Shown: positions 17,310 to 25,572, numbered from the stretch's first letter. The stretch: DNA of 38,341 bases from Fibrobacter sp. (GCA_012513915.1 JAAZBG010000116.1:1-38341); one strand, 5' to 3'. Program-made: numbers and translations. Notes: a model not told the origin generated them from the sequence alone.

Positions 17310-17781
17310 AGAGTTGTATTCCTTCATTTCCAGTTATCAAAAATAAAACGGTTGTAGCGGTACAGAGGATATGATACTTAACTGAATTGTCCAGAAAAAA
17401 CCGTCATTTGCCAAAAGTGTATCGCTGACATGCCCTGTTGCTGCATTTTCTTTATACAGTAATTGTAATTACCTGTTAAAACCAGTATAAAATAGTAAAT
17501 TTTTAGTCATATAACAAGAAGTATTATTGTGAGAGTACAAAAATGTTTCAATTTAGCTGTAAGTTGTAGCTGTAAACCTGTTTTACTTTAATAATATGTG
17601 TGTCGTTGAGGAAGATTTATTGGTAAAAATAAGCGGTAGATACAAAAATGTGCTTGTGGGCGATTGTGTTATGGCAATGTGCATGTTTTTTTTACATAAA
17701 AAAAGTCACTGTAAAAAAACGGATAAAATTGTATGTCCTGTCATTTCTAACGGAATGTTCAAAAATAATGTGACAGTCCAT
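17310..17781. other. intergenic region upstream of the second NifA-like gene
   Basis: About 470 AT-rich bases. No convincing gene: the plus-strand ORF at 17596-17862 is Cys/His/Phe-rich and low quality. Visible features are a pair of 8-base direct repeats AGCTGTAA at 17555-17562 and 17568-17575 (period 13), and a minus-strand TATACT box near 17485 that could be a -10 element. No sigma-54 promoter was found. Confidence 0.5.
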
Positions 17782-17931
17782 TTAGTTTTTGCCATACATA
17801 CTTTTCACTTTTGTTTCCGTATAATTGCAGATATCGGTAAGGTTCTTTTCAATTCTTATTAATTGGACAGTAATTAATAGTAAAACGCCGATTAAAAGTG
17901 TCGCAAAGCTGCCAAAAATAAAAAGAAGCAT
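17782..17931 (-). CDS. small single-pass membrane protein downstream of tsaD
   Basis: A 49-residue ORF. The first ~24 residues form a membrane helix (LLFIFGSFATLLIGVLLLIT), followed by a polar tail (RIEKNLTDICNYTETKVKS). The ATG starts two bases after the tsaD stop codon, with AAGGA seven bases upstream that overlaps the end of tsaD. The ribosome binding site, hydrophobic helix and tight spacing make it a credible cotranscribed gene. Function not recognised. Confidence 0.6.
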   Translation of the reverse strand: MLLFIFGSFATLLIGVLLLITVQLIRIEKNLTDICNYTETKVKSMYGKN

Positions 17932-17932
17932 T

Positions 17933-18913
17933 CTAAATTCCTTTTGATGGATTCATTTTTGGAAAGCGCAGATCATTTTTTAGATAGTGCTTGTATCCAC
18001 ATAAAGCGATCATTGCCGCATTGTCAGTGCAGAGCCGGGGTTGCGGAAAATAGACCTGATCTCCAAACTCTTTTGCCATACTGTTGCGAAGATGTTTGTT
18101 ACAGGCGACACCACCGACAAGTGCAACGCGCGTCAGTCCAGCCGCTAAAGCTGCATTTCTGGTATGGTTTACAAGTGATGCGACTGCGGCTTCCTGAAAC
18201 GCTTTACAAACAGAAGCTCTGTGTGTATCAATCTCATTTCTGTCTATCTTTGCGACATGATACTTGACAGCGGTCTTTAAACCGGAAAAACTGAAATCAA
18301 ACGTACCGGATGACACCTTTGCAACCGGAAATGTTAAGTCGGTATGGTCGATAGTCATTGATGCCTCTTCAATTGCTCTTCCGGCAGGGTAGGGAAAACC
18401 AAGCAGTTTCCCCACTTTGTCGTACGCCTCACCCGCAGCGTCATCAACCGTCTGACCAAGCAATTCGTACCGGCCGACATCACTGACCTTATAAAGCGCG
18501 GTATGTCCTCCCGATACTACAAGAGCGAGAAATGGAAACTCAAGGTTCGGATGATCAAGCATCACTGAAAAAATATGTCCTTCCAGGTGATTTACACCGG
18601 TGATCGGAATTTTATAGTTTTCATGCAACCCCAGTGCAAAACTGACCCCGACAAGAAGTGCACCTGCAAGACCGGGACTGTCGGTGACTGCAATTAAACC
18701 AACATCGGATATTGAGCGTTTGGTCTGATCAAAAAGAGCGTTTGCAAGCCTGTCGATTTTCTCAAGATGTGCCCGTGATGCTACCTCAGGGACAACACCT
18801 CCGTACTTGCTGTGTTCTGCCTGTGAATAGATGATATTACCAATGACTTTTTCATTATCAAGTAGTGCGACACTTGTTTCATCGCATGATGTTTCAATAC
18901 CGAGAGTGATCAT
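17933..18913 (-). CDS. tsaD: tRNA N6-adenosine threonylcarbamoyltransferase TsaD
   Basis: A 326-residue Kae1/TsaD protein. The N-terminus ITLGIETSCDETSVALL, YGGVVPEVASRAH, metal-binding NHLEGH (His109, His113), VVSGGHTALY and the C-terminal ALVGGVACNKHLR and DNAAMIALCGY blocks are all present. It transfers the threonylcarbamoyl group to A37 of ANN-decoding tRNAs together with TsaB and TsaE, and is essential in most bacteria. Length is at the short end of the normal range, with no missing motif. It is followed by a small membrane-protein gene in the same transcript. Confidence 0.97.
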   Translation of the reverse strand: MITLGIETSCDETSVALLDNEKVIGNIIYSQAEHSKYGGVVPEVASRAHLEKIDRLANALFDQTKRSISDVGLIAVTDSPGLAGALLVGVSFALGLHENYKIPITGVNHLEGHIFSVMLDHPNLEFPFLALVVSGGHTALYKVSDVGRYELLGQTVDDAAGEAYDKVGKLLGFPYPAGRAIEEASMTIDHTDLTFPVAKVSSGTFDFSFSGLKTAVKYHVAKIDRNEIDTHRASVCKAFQEAAVASLVNHTRNAALAAGLTRVALVGGVACNKHLRNSMAKEFGDQVYFPQPRLCTDNAAMIALCGYKHYLKNDLRFPKMNPSKGI

Positions 18914-19260
18914 ACCTTAAACTAATCTTGGTTGTCGTTAAAAATAAGCTGAATGTCAACAGCACTCAGCAATAATCATTTAATATAGTATCTGCTTGAT
19001 GATTGCTTGAACTTAATCTGATCAGGTAAGGTTGTACAGATTGCAGGTGATAACTACGAGATGTTTTTAGCTGAGAATTTACGTTAGTAACGGTTATGGT
19101 TTCCTGATAAACTGCAAAATCTATCAATAAATGTATGACGGTTTTTTGCAGATTGTTATTTGCCGTAATATATCTTGAATCTACATTGATTAGCCTTTGT
19201 TTATATAAGTATATAATGATTATCTTAATTGCAGATTGATCATGGGTTGTGTGACTGCGT
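18914..19260. other. divergent intergenic region tsaD / receiver-HATPase gene
   Basis: About 350 AT-rich bases without a credible ORF. A plus-strand promoter candidate is TTGATT (19186-19191), 18 bases, TATATA (19210-19215). The next gene's ATG at 19261 has no clear ribosome binding site. Confidence 0.5.
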
Positions 19261-20154
19261 ATGAAGAAGTATACCATTTTAATAGTCGATGATGAAGCGC
19301 GCATAAGGAAAGTTTTGGTTGATATACTTCAGCTTCAGGGATACGATACCTGCGAAGCGGTTAATGGTGAAGATGCACTTGAAAAAATCGCAAAATGTAT
19401 ACCTGATCTGGTCATATCCGATATTAATATGCCGGGAATGGATGGTTTTCAGCTTTTTAGTATCATTCACGAAAAATACCCCGATATTCGCCATATATTG
19501 ATGACCAGTTATGATGTAGATAAGTATATATCAATTATCAGGAAGTATAATATTGGGAATATTTTGACTAAGGGTGCCGGGTTAAATCTTATTGAAGTAA
19601 CCGGATACATACAATCAATTTTAAGCGGTGATATTTTTGGACTGGAACGGTACTTTCCCGATCAACCGCTACAACAGAAATCACTTATCCGCTACTCTGA
19701 TGCAAAGTATGTTTGTGATGAAATCACTGCTGAAGTTCCTAAAAAATTGCAGCCGTATCTGGAAGTCGCAATTGATGAACTGGTATCAAATGCGTTTTTT
19801 CATGGAGTCCTGCAGTTGACCGGTATACCGCGTGAACTTTGGCGTGATGATCAGCAAATTGATGAGCGGTCGGCAATAAAAGTCTCCTGGGTGCAGGATT
19901 CTGAAAAAATCGGTGTTGCGATTGAGGACCCAAGAGGAAATCTAAAGAAAACAGATGTGCTCAAATGGCTGGACGCCTGTAGAGAGGAACAAATCGGTTC
20001 AGAGCATGGGCGGGGATTGATGCTTGTCAGGAAGTTAATAGACAGAATGATTATAAATATTGATCCAGGTAAAAGAACTGAATGTATTGTTATTCAATAC
20101 TTAAACAAGAATCCGGATATTGCCAATAAACCTTTAATGGTACATGAATTGTAA
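19261..20154 (+). CDS. response regulator receiver fused to RsbW-type HATPase
   Basis: A 297-residue two-domain protein. The receiver (residues 1-120) has VDDE, the phospho-acceptor in LVISDINMPGMDG (Asp54), Thr82 in MTS and Lys104 (TKG, without the usual Pro). The second half (about 145-290) is a GHKL ATPase of the anti-sigma/RsbW kind: N-box AIDELVSNAFFHG (Glu173, Asn177), EDPRGN and GRGLMLVRKLID. No His-kinase dimerisation domain is present. By analogy with anti-sigma kinases it may phosphorylate an anti-sigma-factor antagonist under control of the receiver; no such partner is visible nearby. A pseudo-receiver gene follows about 140 bases downstream. Confidence 0.85.
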   Translation: MKKYTILIVDDEARIRKVLVDILQLQGYDTCEAVNGEDALEKIAKCIPDLVISDINMPGMDGFQLFSIIHEKYPDIRHILMTSYDVDKYISIIRKYNIGNILTKGAGLNLIEVTGYIQSILSGDIFGLERYFPDQPLQQKSLIRYSDAKYVCDEITAEVPKKLQPYLEVAIDELVSNAFFHGVLQLTGIPRELWRDDQQIDERSAIKVSWVQDSEKIGVAIEDPRGNLKKTDVLKWLDACREEQIGSEHGRGLMLVRKLIDRMIINIDPGKRTECIVIQYLNKNPDIANKPLMVHEL

Positions 20155-20297
20155 AAACTTCTGTTTCAAGTAAAAAATGCCGAATTTGGGTAGTTGTTTA
20201 CTGCGATCAGGAAAAATTTACTTGGCAAATTTAAAAAATTAACTTGTTTATTCGTATAAGTAAAAGTTGGCACACTAATTGAAGTATATATTTGAAT

Positions 20298-20663
20298 ATG
20301 GCAGCAATATTTCATGTATTGGTTATAGATGATGATTTGGAGCTGAGGGAATCTTTGCGAAAGTCCCTGGTACGTCTGGGTTGCGAAGTGTCGATTGCTG
20401 ATACTGCGGAAAATGGTCTTAATAAGCTCCAGAATGAACAGTATGATGCTGTTTTTGCTGCTTTGTGTGTTAGAAGTGTTGGCGGGCGGTATATCGCCAG
20501 ATGGGTAAAACAACAATCGTCTGAGACAAAGTTTTTTATTGTCACCGGTTGGAAGGGTGACCTTGAACCAAAACTTCTTCAGATTGATGGAATTCATGAT
20601 GTAATACACAAACCGATTAATTTTACTGAAATAAGAGATAAGGTTCTTGAACATTTAGGATAA
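20298..20663 (+). CDS. receiver-domain protein lacking the phospho-acceptor Asp
   Basis: A 121-residue single CheY-like domain. The acidic triad start VLVIDDDLEL, Thr in FIVTGWKG and Lys in IHKPINF are intact, but the strand that should end in Asp reads YDAVFAALCV, with Ala55 where Asp is expected. It cannot be phosphorylated in the normal way and may act as a pseudo-receiver, locked in one state or sensing another signal. Starts are ATG 20298 or TTG 20292; neither has a ribosome binding site. A strong terminator follows. Confidence 0.78.
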   Translation: MAAIFHVLVIDDDLELRESLRKSLVRLGCEVSIADTAENGLNKLQNEQYDAVFAALCVRSVGGRYIARWVKQQSSETKFFIVTGWKGDLEPKLLQIDGIHDVIHKPINFTEIRDKVLEHLG

Positions 20664-20671
20664 ATTATTCA

Positions 20672-20732
20672 GGGATCCGGGTATGGATGCAGTGAGTCTG
20701 AAGTCAGGAAATTACCCGGGTCCCATTTTTTT
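20672..20732 (+). terminator. terminator or attenuator ahead of zinc-ribbon ORF
   Basis: GGGATCCGGGTA (20672-20683) pairs with TACCCGGGTCCC (20713-20724), one G-T pair, and is followed by a run of seven T. The next ATG lies only six bases after the T-run, so the structure may attenuate rather than simply end the transcript. Confidence 0.8.
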
Positions 20733-20737
20733 AGGTT

Positions 20738-20893
20738 ATGTCAAATCAAATTTGTATTGAATGCGGAATGCCCTTTGTTGGTCATGATGATCAGTTGTTC
20801 TGTAGCGGATGTAGCTACAAGGTTGATAATGATCTTAAAATCCTCGACGAACTTGCTTTAAGTGATATTGAAGATTATATGTTGAGTGTTTAA
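20738..20893 (+). CDS. 51-residue zinc-ribbon protein
   Basis: A small ORF with two knuckles, CIECG (Cys6, Cys9) and FCSGCS (Cys22, Cys25), spaced 12 residues apart, then an acidic helical tail (LKILDELALSDIEDYML). The CxxC-x12-CxxC arrangement is a classic single zinc ribbon. The start ATG 20738 lies just after the T-run of a terminator; AGG is three bases upstream, so initiation is weak by sequence. It could be a small regulator or adaptor protein. Function not recognised. Confidence 0.65.
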   Translation: MSNQICIECGMPFVGHDDQLFCSGCSYKVDNDLKILDELALSDIEDYMLSV

Positions 20894-21302
20894 TGTATTA
20901 ATTTTAGCCGTGCCGGCTCTCTGATCCAACAATAAATTTCACTAATTAAAAATGTTGCAGCAAGGCGTTTTATTATCTGAATTCTCACAATGTATCATTT
21001 TTGAGATTCAGGAGTATGTATAAATGGCCGATACACTGATTTATTCAGCTTTCGGCAGGTAAAATCTGCAGAATTTTAATGAAATTATGAACACTGCATC
21101 TGTTTTGGGCCACTAACATTTGCAGTGGATCTTTTAAATTGCAGGTATCCTGATGCCGGAGTGTTTGAAAGTATTTATAGATAGTTTCAAATAGTTGTAA
21201 TGTTTGACCGTACTTTGTTATCTACCTGGGTATGGTGGTATGGTATGGTGTTGATTGGAAACGGCAGTGATTATAACATTACCAGGATAAATTAAAAAAA
21301 AG
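20894..21302. other. intergenic region, no gene seen
   Basis: About 410 bases. Only short features are visible: GAATTCTCA with TGAGATTC forming a loose inverted repeat near 20980-21015, and short GGTAT/GGT tandem runs at 21228-21249. No credible ORF on either strand. Confidence 0.5.
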
Positions 21303-21331
21303 TTGCAAAATGAATTAAAATTCCCTATATT
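21303..21331 (+). promoter_or_regulatory. sigma-70-type promoter of small secreted protein
   Basis: TTGCAA (21303-21308), 17 bases, TATATT (21326-21331). Predicted start about 30 bases before the ATG at 21368. Confidence 0.72.
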
Positions 21332-21367
21332 AATGATATGGGAACTTATAATTGCAGGAGTTACACT

Positions 21368-21577
21368 ATGAATTTTAGTAAGAAGCTGGTGCTGTGTGTA
21401 GCGTTTATGTGTGTTGCCTCATTTGCTCAGCAACCTCCTATTACAAAAAGTACAACGCAGTCATCACGAACTGTTGCTACAGTTACAAAATCAGATAGTC
21501 AGAAAGCATTAAAGAAGGTTATTGATCCGGGTAAACCTCCAACAACCTGGACAAAGATTAAAGATCTTTTCATGTAG
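21368..21577 (+). CDS. 69-residue secreted protein
   Basis: A signal peptide (MNFSKKLVLCVAFMCVASFA, likely cleaved before QQPP) is followed by about 49 residues rich in Thr, Ser and Lys, ending in GKPPTTWTKIKDLFM. The ATG at 21368 has GCAGGAG seven bases upstream; an upstream in-frame ATG at 21338 is less likely. It is a single-gene unit with its own promoter and a strong terminator, suggesting substantial expression. No family recognised. Confidence 0.7.
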   Translation: MNFSKKLVLCVAFMCVASFAQQPPITKSTTQSSRTVATVTKSDSQKALKKVIDPGKPPTTWTKIKDLFM

Positions 21578-21609
21578 TATTTTACATTATATTAAAGTAT
21601 TTAGTTATT

Positions 21610-21646
21610 AAAAAGGCAGAACTCCCGGGGGGCTCTGCCTTTTTTT
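21610..21646 (+). terminator. strong intrinsic terminator
   Basis: AAAAAGGCAGA and TCTGCCTTTTTTT form a stem with additional GC pairs in the loop (CTCCC/GGGGG). It follows the small secreted protein gene by about 30 bases. Confidence 0.88.
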
Positions 21647-21713
21647 ATAAGCCAAATTCATTGTTATGTCCGTTTAACCTATTGATTTTAATGTCAAATA
21701 AAGGTGTAAGAGA

Positions 21714-22175
21714 ATGGTAAAGATCAGGCGAATTGTATCTCACAGTGCATGTTGTGATGCATTTAGTCTTGTTAAAAAAGTATTCAATCTGTTTGTTGCA
21801 TCAGATTATTCCTCTGAGGGAGTTGAAACTTTTTTCAGGCTTGTGACTGCTGACTATATTGAGTCGTTGAACTCCAGAAACGGTTTTGTTTATGGGGCAT
21901 TTTCCGACGAGCATCTTGTAGGAATAATTGCTGTTCGCGACAGAAACTACATATCACTTTTTTTTATCGATAGTGATTTCCAAGGGATTGGAATCGGAGG
22001 AAAACTTTTTGAGATAGCACGAAAAGAGATTGCCGGCAATGGAGAAATCGCAATTAACGTTCATTCATCTCCGTTTGCTGTGCCAGTCTATGAGGCTCTT
22101 GGCTTTGAAAAAACTGACATTGAATTGTGTGAGGCAGGTGTACGGTATACACCGATGCAATTAAAACTGGTTTAA
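21714..22175 (+). CDS. GNAT-family N-acetyltransferase
   Basis: A 153-residue protein. The acetyl-CoA binding motif A is visible in YISLFFIDSDFQGIGIGGKL (Q/RxxGxG/A pattern QGIGIGG), followed by NVHSSPFAVPVYEALGFEKT, the usual motif B with Tyr and GF. The acetylated substrate is unknown. AAAGG lies nine bases before the ATG. Its stop codon overlaps that of the convergent receiver gene (shared TTAA). Confidence 0.88.
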   Translation: MVKIRRIVSHSACCDAFSLVKKVFNLFVASDYSSEGVETFFRLVTADYIESLNSRNGFVYGAFSDEHLVGIIAVRDRNYISLFFIDSDFQGIGIGGKLFEIARKEIAGNGEIAINVHSSPFAVPVYEALGFEKTDIELCEAGVRYTPMQLKLV

Positions 22176-22555
22176 TTATTTCCCCCGATTCCGAGAGTAT
22201 TATCCAGTATTCTTAACAGCTCCTCTTTTTTAAATGGTTTACACAGTATTGCATGTGCACCGAGAGATTTTGCAAGTTCAAGAGAGTTCTCTTTATTTGC
22301 AGCACCAGACATCGCTATAATTTTTATTTCAGGTTTAATTTTCTTCAACTCAACAATCAGATCGATACCATGATTGCCGGGCATCACCATATCAGTAAGA
22401 ACAAGGTCAATGGTGGTATTATTAAAAATAACAAGTGCACTGGCAGCATTTTCAGCTTCAAGTATTTTAACATCCCTTTCCTCAAGTATTGTAATAATAC
22501 AATCACGAATAAACGGCAGATCATCAATCAGCAAAATCGTTGGAGTTTTTTTCAT
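22172..22555 (-). CDS. single-domain response regulator
   Basis: A 127-residue CheY-like receiver: LLIDD (Asp11, Asp12), phospho-acceptor in LVLTDMVMPGNHG (Asp55), MSG, and Lys in LCKPFKKEE. All phosphorylation residues are present and no output domain exists. ATG 22555 has AGGA seven bases upstream. Its cognate kinase is not in the window. Confidence 0.88.
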   Translation of the reverse strand: MKKTPTILLIDDLPFIRDCIITILEERDVKILEAENAASALVIFNNTTIDLVLTDMVMPGNHGIDLIVELKKIKPEIKIIAMSGAANKENSLELAKSLGAHAILCKPFKKEELLRILDNTLGIGGNN

Positions 22556-22867
22556 GGAGGCTTCCTGCAATATTGTTAATTATTCCGGTTACAATCCTGA
22601 TGCTGCTTGTTTTTTGAATACCTCTGTTATTACCATTACAGAGCCTGATTCTTTTCGACAGTATTCAGAATCACGAGTATTACCTTAAAACTACTATGAT
22701 GCACTTATTGTCTGTTACATCTTACATTATATGTTAATTGAGTTTAAAAAAACAAGTATCAATTGATTAGAAATGTTTTTACGGACAAATTAAGTAATGA
22801 ACGGTATACTACTGGAAAATGCATGTCTGATCGAGTCTGTAGTAACAGTTGGTAAAGGGGTTAAACG
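22556..22867. other. intergenic region with a short leader-like ORF
   Basis: About 310 AT-rich bases between divergent genes. The only feature seen is the 24-codon ORF at 22797-22871, listed separately. No clear promoter consensus was found. Confidence 0.4.
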
Positions 22868-22871
22868 TTGA
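22797..22871 (+). CDS. possible 24-residue leader peptide
   Basis: ATG 22797 opens a 24-codon ORF (MNGILLENACLIESVVTVGK then GVKR) whose TGA overlaps the TTG start of the following gene (TTGA). Such four-base overlaps are usual for coupled genes. The ribosome binding site is poor and no family is recognised, so it may be chance. Confidence 0.28.
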   Translation: MNGILLENACLIESVVTVGKGVKR

Positions 22872-23908
22872 GCGCAAAATATCTTGAAAAATCGCATATC
22901 GAAACGTGTCATTTCAGTGCATCAACATTGCTTGCAGAGCAGGCGATTATGTGTCTTGAGCTTGTTTCAGAATTGGTAAAATCCGGACTTGATTTCCAGT
23001 TCAAGGGCGGGAATTCTTTGCTGCTGATTCTGGACACACCTAAACGTTTTTCAATTGATGTCGACATCGCAACGGATTGCAAACGTGATGAAATCGAAAT
23101 GAGTCTTGATTTATGTGTTGACAAATTCGGAGTGTTTAAATGCTGGAAGCCCCGACAGCATAAAACAAAACCATGGATACCACTTGCAAGCTATTATCTG
23201 TATTACAAGTCAGGATTTACTGATGATGAGTCATCGGTTATGCTTGATGTACAATTACGTCGAAGCAATTACAGGACATCGCGTAAATCTGTTGTTTGCG
23301 GTGATATTTACAAAAGTGATGCACTGGTTGAACTGCCGCTGCCATCCAGTATCATTGGTGATAAGCTTCTCACCCTTGGTCCGTCAACACTTGGTATACC
23401 TGTTGGTAAAGGGAAAGAAGCTCAGCGGTTAAAACACGTTTTTGATATTTCGAGATTACTGACCATGGAACCGAAATTATCGGATATTCGTGAGAGTTTT
23501 ACCAATTGTTTACAGCAAGAGAATGAAATTCAGGTTACAAAACAGAGTGCTGATGCAGTGATTGATGATACATTAAAATTCTGCGGGTCAATTGTTTCAT
23601 ATCCGCAAATTCCATCAGGTGATACCCTTTCTCCAATTGTGGAGGAAAATGCTAAAGGAATTATACCGTTTGCATCGCATCTTTTTGATTCAGGATACAA
23701 CTGGAAAATGCTTCAGACAGATATGGCAAAAGTAGCATTATGTATGACTGCACTTAAAGACACGGCAATCACCGATACCATATTTGCGGAAATGCTTGGC
23801 ATGAATGCAGCAAAAAAACCATTGCCAGGAGTCACACTGAATGAAAATTCAACAGCACGGGAGCTATGGGAGCAGATTTATGCAGTATCAGGATCTTTGC
23901 CCTTCTGA
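22868..23908 (+). CDS. AbiEii-like nucleotidyltransferase, TTG start
   Basis: A 346-residue protein of the AbiEii/AbiGii (COG2253) nucleotidyltransferase group: FKGGNSLLL (45-53), KRFSIDVDIAT with the catalytic Asp64 and Asp66, the third acidic position in VMLDVQLRR, and the downstream IIGDKLLTLGPSTLGIPVGK and LKHVFDISRLL blocks. In AbiE systems this toxin acts with the AbiEi antitoxin; no AbiEi-like gene is adjacent here. A stop codon lies two codons upstream of TTG 22868, and AAAGGGG sits seven bases before it, so the TTG start is well supported. A small gene overlaps its end. Confidence 0.85.
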   Translation: MSAKYLEKSHIETCHFSASTLLAEQAIMCLELVSELVKSGLDFQFKGGNSLLLILDTPKRFSIDVDIATDCKRDEIEMSLDLCVDKFGVFKCWKPRQHKTKPWIPLASYYLYYKSGFTDDESSVMLDVQLRRSNYRTSRKSVVCGDIYKSDALVELPLPSSIIGDKLLTLGPSTLGIPVGKGKEAQRLKHVFDISRLLTMEPKLSDIRESFTNCLQQENEIQVTKQSADAVIDDTLKFCGSIVSYPQIPSGDTLSPIVEENAKGIIPFASHLFDSGYNWKMLQTDMAKVALCMTALKDTAITDTIFAEMLGMNAAKKPLPGVTLNENSTARELWEQIYAVSGSLPF

Positions 23909-24068
23909 TAATAAGAACGATACTATTGGCGGGGATGATTATACTACGTCAATTAGTGCAGTACGGAACCAATGTCAAAAGCAACTTTTGACAGATGAAG
24001 AACTTGCGCTGATCACATTTGATGAAATCATACACTCATATACGCGTGATGAGATAAATTATCAATAG
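23880..24068 (+). CDS. small acidic protein overlapping AbiEii-like gene
   Basis: A 62-residue ORF starting inside the end of the nucleotidyltransferase gene (29-base overlap), with GGGAG seven bases before the ATG. It is rich in Asp, Glu, Gln and Asn and ends seven bases before the next start codon. The placement between tightly packed genes makes it credible. No domain recognised; it might be a partner or antidote of the preceding protein, which is speculation. Confidence 0.55.
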   Translation: MQYQDLCPSDNKNDTIGGDDYTTSISAVRNQCQKQLLTDEELALITFDEIIHSYTRDEINYQ

Positions 24069-24075
24069 GCAACCC

Positions 24076-25572
24076 ATGAAACGCATACTTATTATTCTTC
24101 CAAATAATCTTGGTGATGTGATCATGGCGATTCCTGTGTTATATGGACTCAGGCGTGATGATCCACAATGTCATATCTCCTTTTTTGTTGAGAACGGATT
24201 TGAAGGTGGCCTTGAAAATCTTCCGGTGTGTGATCGGATTTTCCGGTTTCATCGTAAAAAATATCGTGAATATGCTACTGTTTCATCATGGCGTGATGGT
24301 GTTAAAGAGTTGCTTGGTGCCGCACATATCCTTCGTAATGAGATGTTTGATCTGGTAATTAATTATGCGCAGCATCCGTATTTGTCTCCTTTTACATCAC
24401 TAATTCAAAGTAAAATATCACTTGGTGCCATAATGAGCAGGGACGGGTGCAGGGCTATTGATGATCTATGGAGCCAGTACCTGTATGCAATTCCTTTCGC
24501 GAGAAAATTCAACCGGCTTCATGCCACCGATGTATATAAACGTATTGCCGGAATTAAAGGAACGGTTGTGTCATCCATTGTTGTAACTGAGAGTGAGAAA
24601 CTGGCTGCAGTCTCTTTCTTAAAGAGTCAATCAATTGACAGCTTTGAAAAACTGGTATTTTTTCAACCCGGAGCAGCATTCAAATCCAAGAAATGGTTAC
24701 CTGAACATTTTATTGAGCTTGGAAAAATGCTTATTGATGATGGATACACTATATGTATTTCCGGAGCTCTGTCGGAGAGTGAGATTGTTAATCAGATCGA
24801 TGAGGGGCTTCAGCATGGATGTATTGTTCTTGCCGGTAAATTGACATTCAGAGAGACATTGAGTGCGCTTTCACTAAGCCGTTTTCTTGTGACTGGTGAT
24901 ACAGCACTGATGCACGCGGCGGCATCACTTAGTGTCAGGACTATTGCATTATTCAGTTCCACAAATCCGGTTGAGACCGGACCTTATGGGGCTGATCATT
25001 ATATCGTTTGTGGAAAATGTGAACACCGGCCCTGCTTTAAAACAGAGTGTTCAATGATGACATGTATGAAACGGATTCCGCCGCGCACAATATACGAACT
25101 GATCGTACACGATCAGTTTAAACCATCCGGTGATTATGATCTGTATAGGACATCAATAAATAAAAACGGAGATTATGAACTTGTTTGTGATACCGCTGCT
25201 GCAATTGATTATTTTACCTCTGATGGTGCAGCAATTACCCTGAAAGCTCTTGATCCCCATGACATATATTACAGGTCCGCTGCGATCTCAGACCGGTATC
25301 GGGAAGAGAGCCTTCTGGTTGCATCATATCTTGATAAAATGGTACGGGAAACTGACATGTACGAACTAACCGGTAACCCCGGTGCCCTGAGTAATTTTGA
25401 GATGATAAAACAGGAGTTGACAAAAGTGAATGAAATCGGAAAGTGGTGGTTTGCGCTTCTGAATATCCGTCTTAACAGCATTTCACTGCTTGATTTCGGT
25501 CTTGCTATCAGGAAAAGTCGTGATGTCTGCCTGATGACAAAAGCAGAGATACTTAATGGTATCGCACAATGA
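24076..25572 (+). CDS. GT9 glycosyltransferase with long C-terminal extension
   Basis: A 498-residue protein. Residues 1-345 are a GT9 heptosyltransferase-like domain: ILIILPNNLGDVIMAIPVLY at the N-terminus, VFFQPGAAFKSKKWLPEHF, LVTGDTALMHAAASLSV and a Cys-rich CGKCEHRPCFKTECSM patch. About 150 further residues follow, beyond normal GT9 length, with no recognised domain. It probably transfers a heptose-like sugar to a surface glycan. AGG lies seven bases before the ATG. Its stop overlaps the next start (ATGA). Confidence 0.85.
   Translation: MKRILIILPNNLGDVIMAIPVLYGLRRDDPQCHISFFVENGFEGGLENLPVCDRIFRFHRKKYREYATVSSWRDGVKELLGAAHILRNEMFDLVINYAQHPYLSPFTSLIQSKISLGAIMSRDGCRAIDDLWSQYLYAIPFARKFNRLHATDVYKRIAGIKGTVVSSIVVTESEKLAAVSFLKSQSIDSFEKLVFFQPGAAFKSKKWLPEHFIELGKMLIDDGYTICISGALSESEIVNQIDEGLQHGCIVLAGKLTFRETLSALSLSRFLVTGDTALMHAAASLSVRTIALFSSTNPVETGPYGADHYIVCGKCEHRPCFKTECSMMTCMKRIPPRTIYELIVHDQFKPSGDYDLYRTSINKNGDYELVCDTAAAIDYFTSDGAAITLKALDPHDIYYRSAAISDRYREESLLVASYLDKMVRETDMYELTGNPGALSNFEMIKQELTKVNEIGKWWFALLNIRLNSISLLDFGLAIRKSRDVCLMTKAEILNGIAQ

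Noticed and set aside
17596..17862. 88-residue plus-strand ORF
   Set aside because: Composition is Cys/His/Phe/Lys-rich without domain or good ribosome binding site, and it overlaps the end of the better-supported 49-residue ORF on the other strand.
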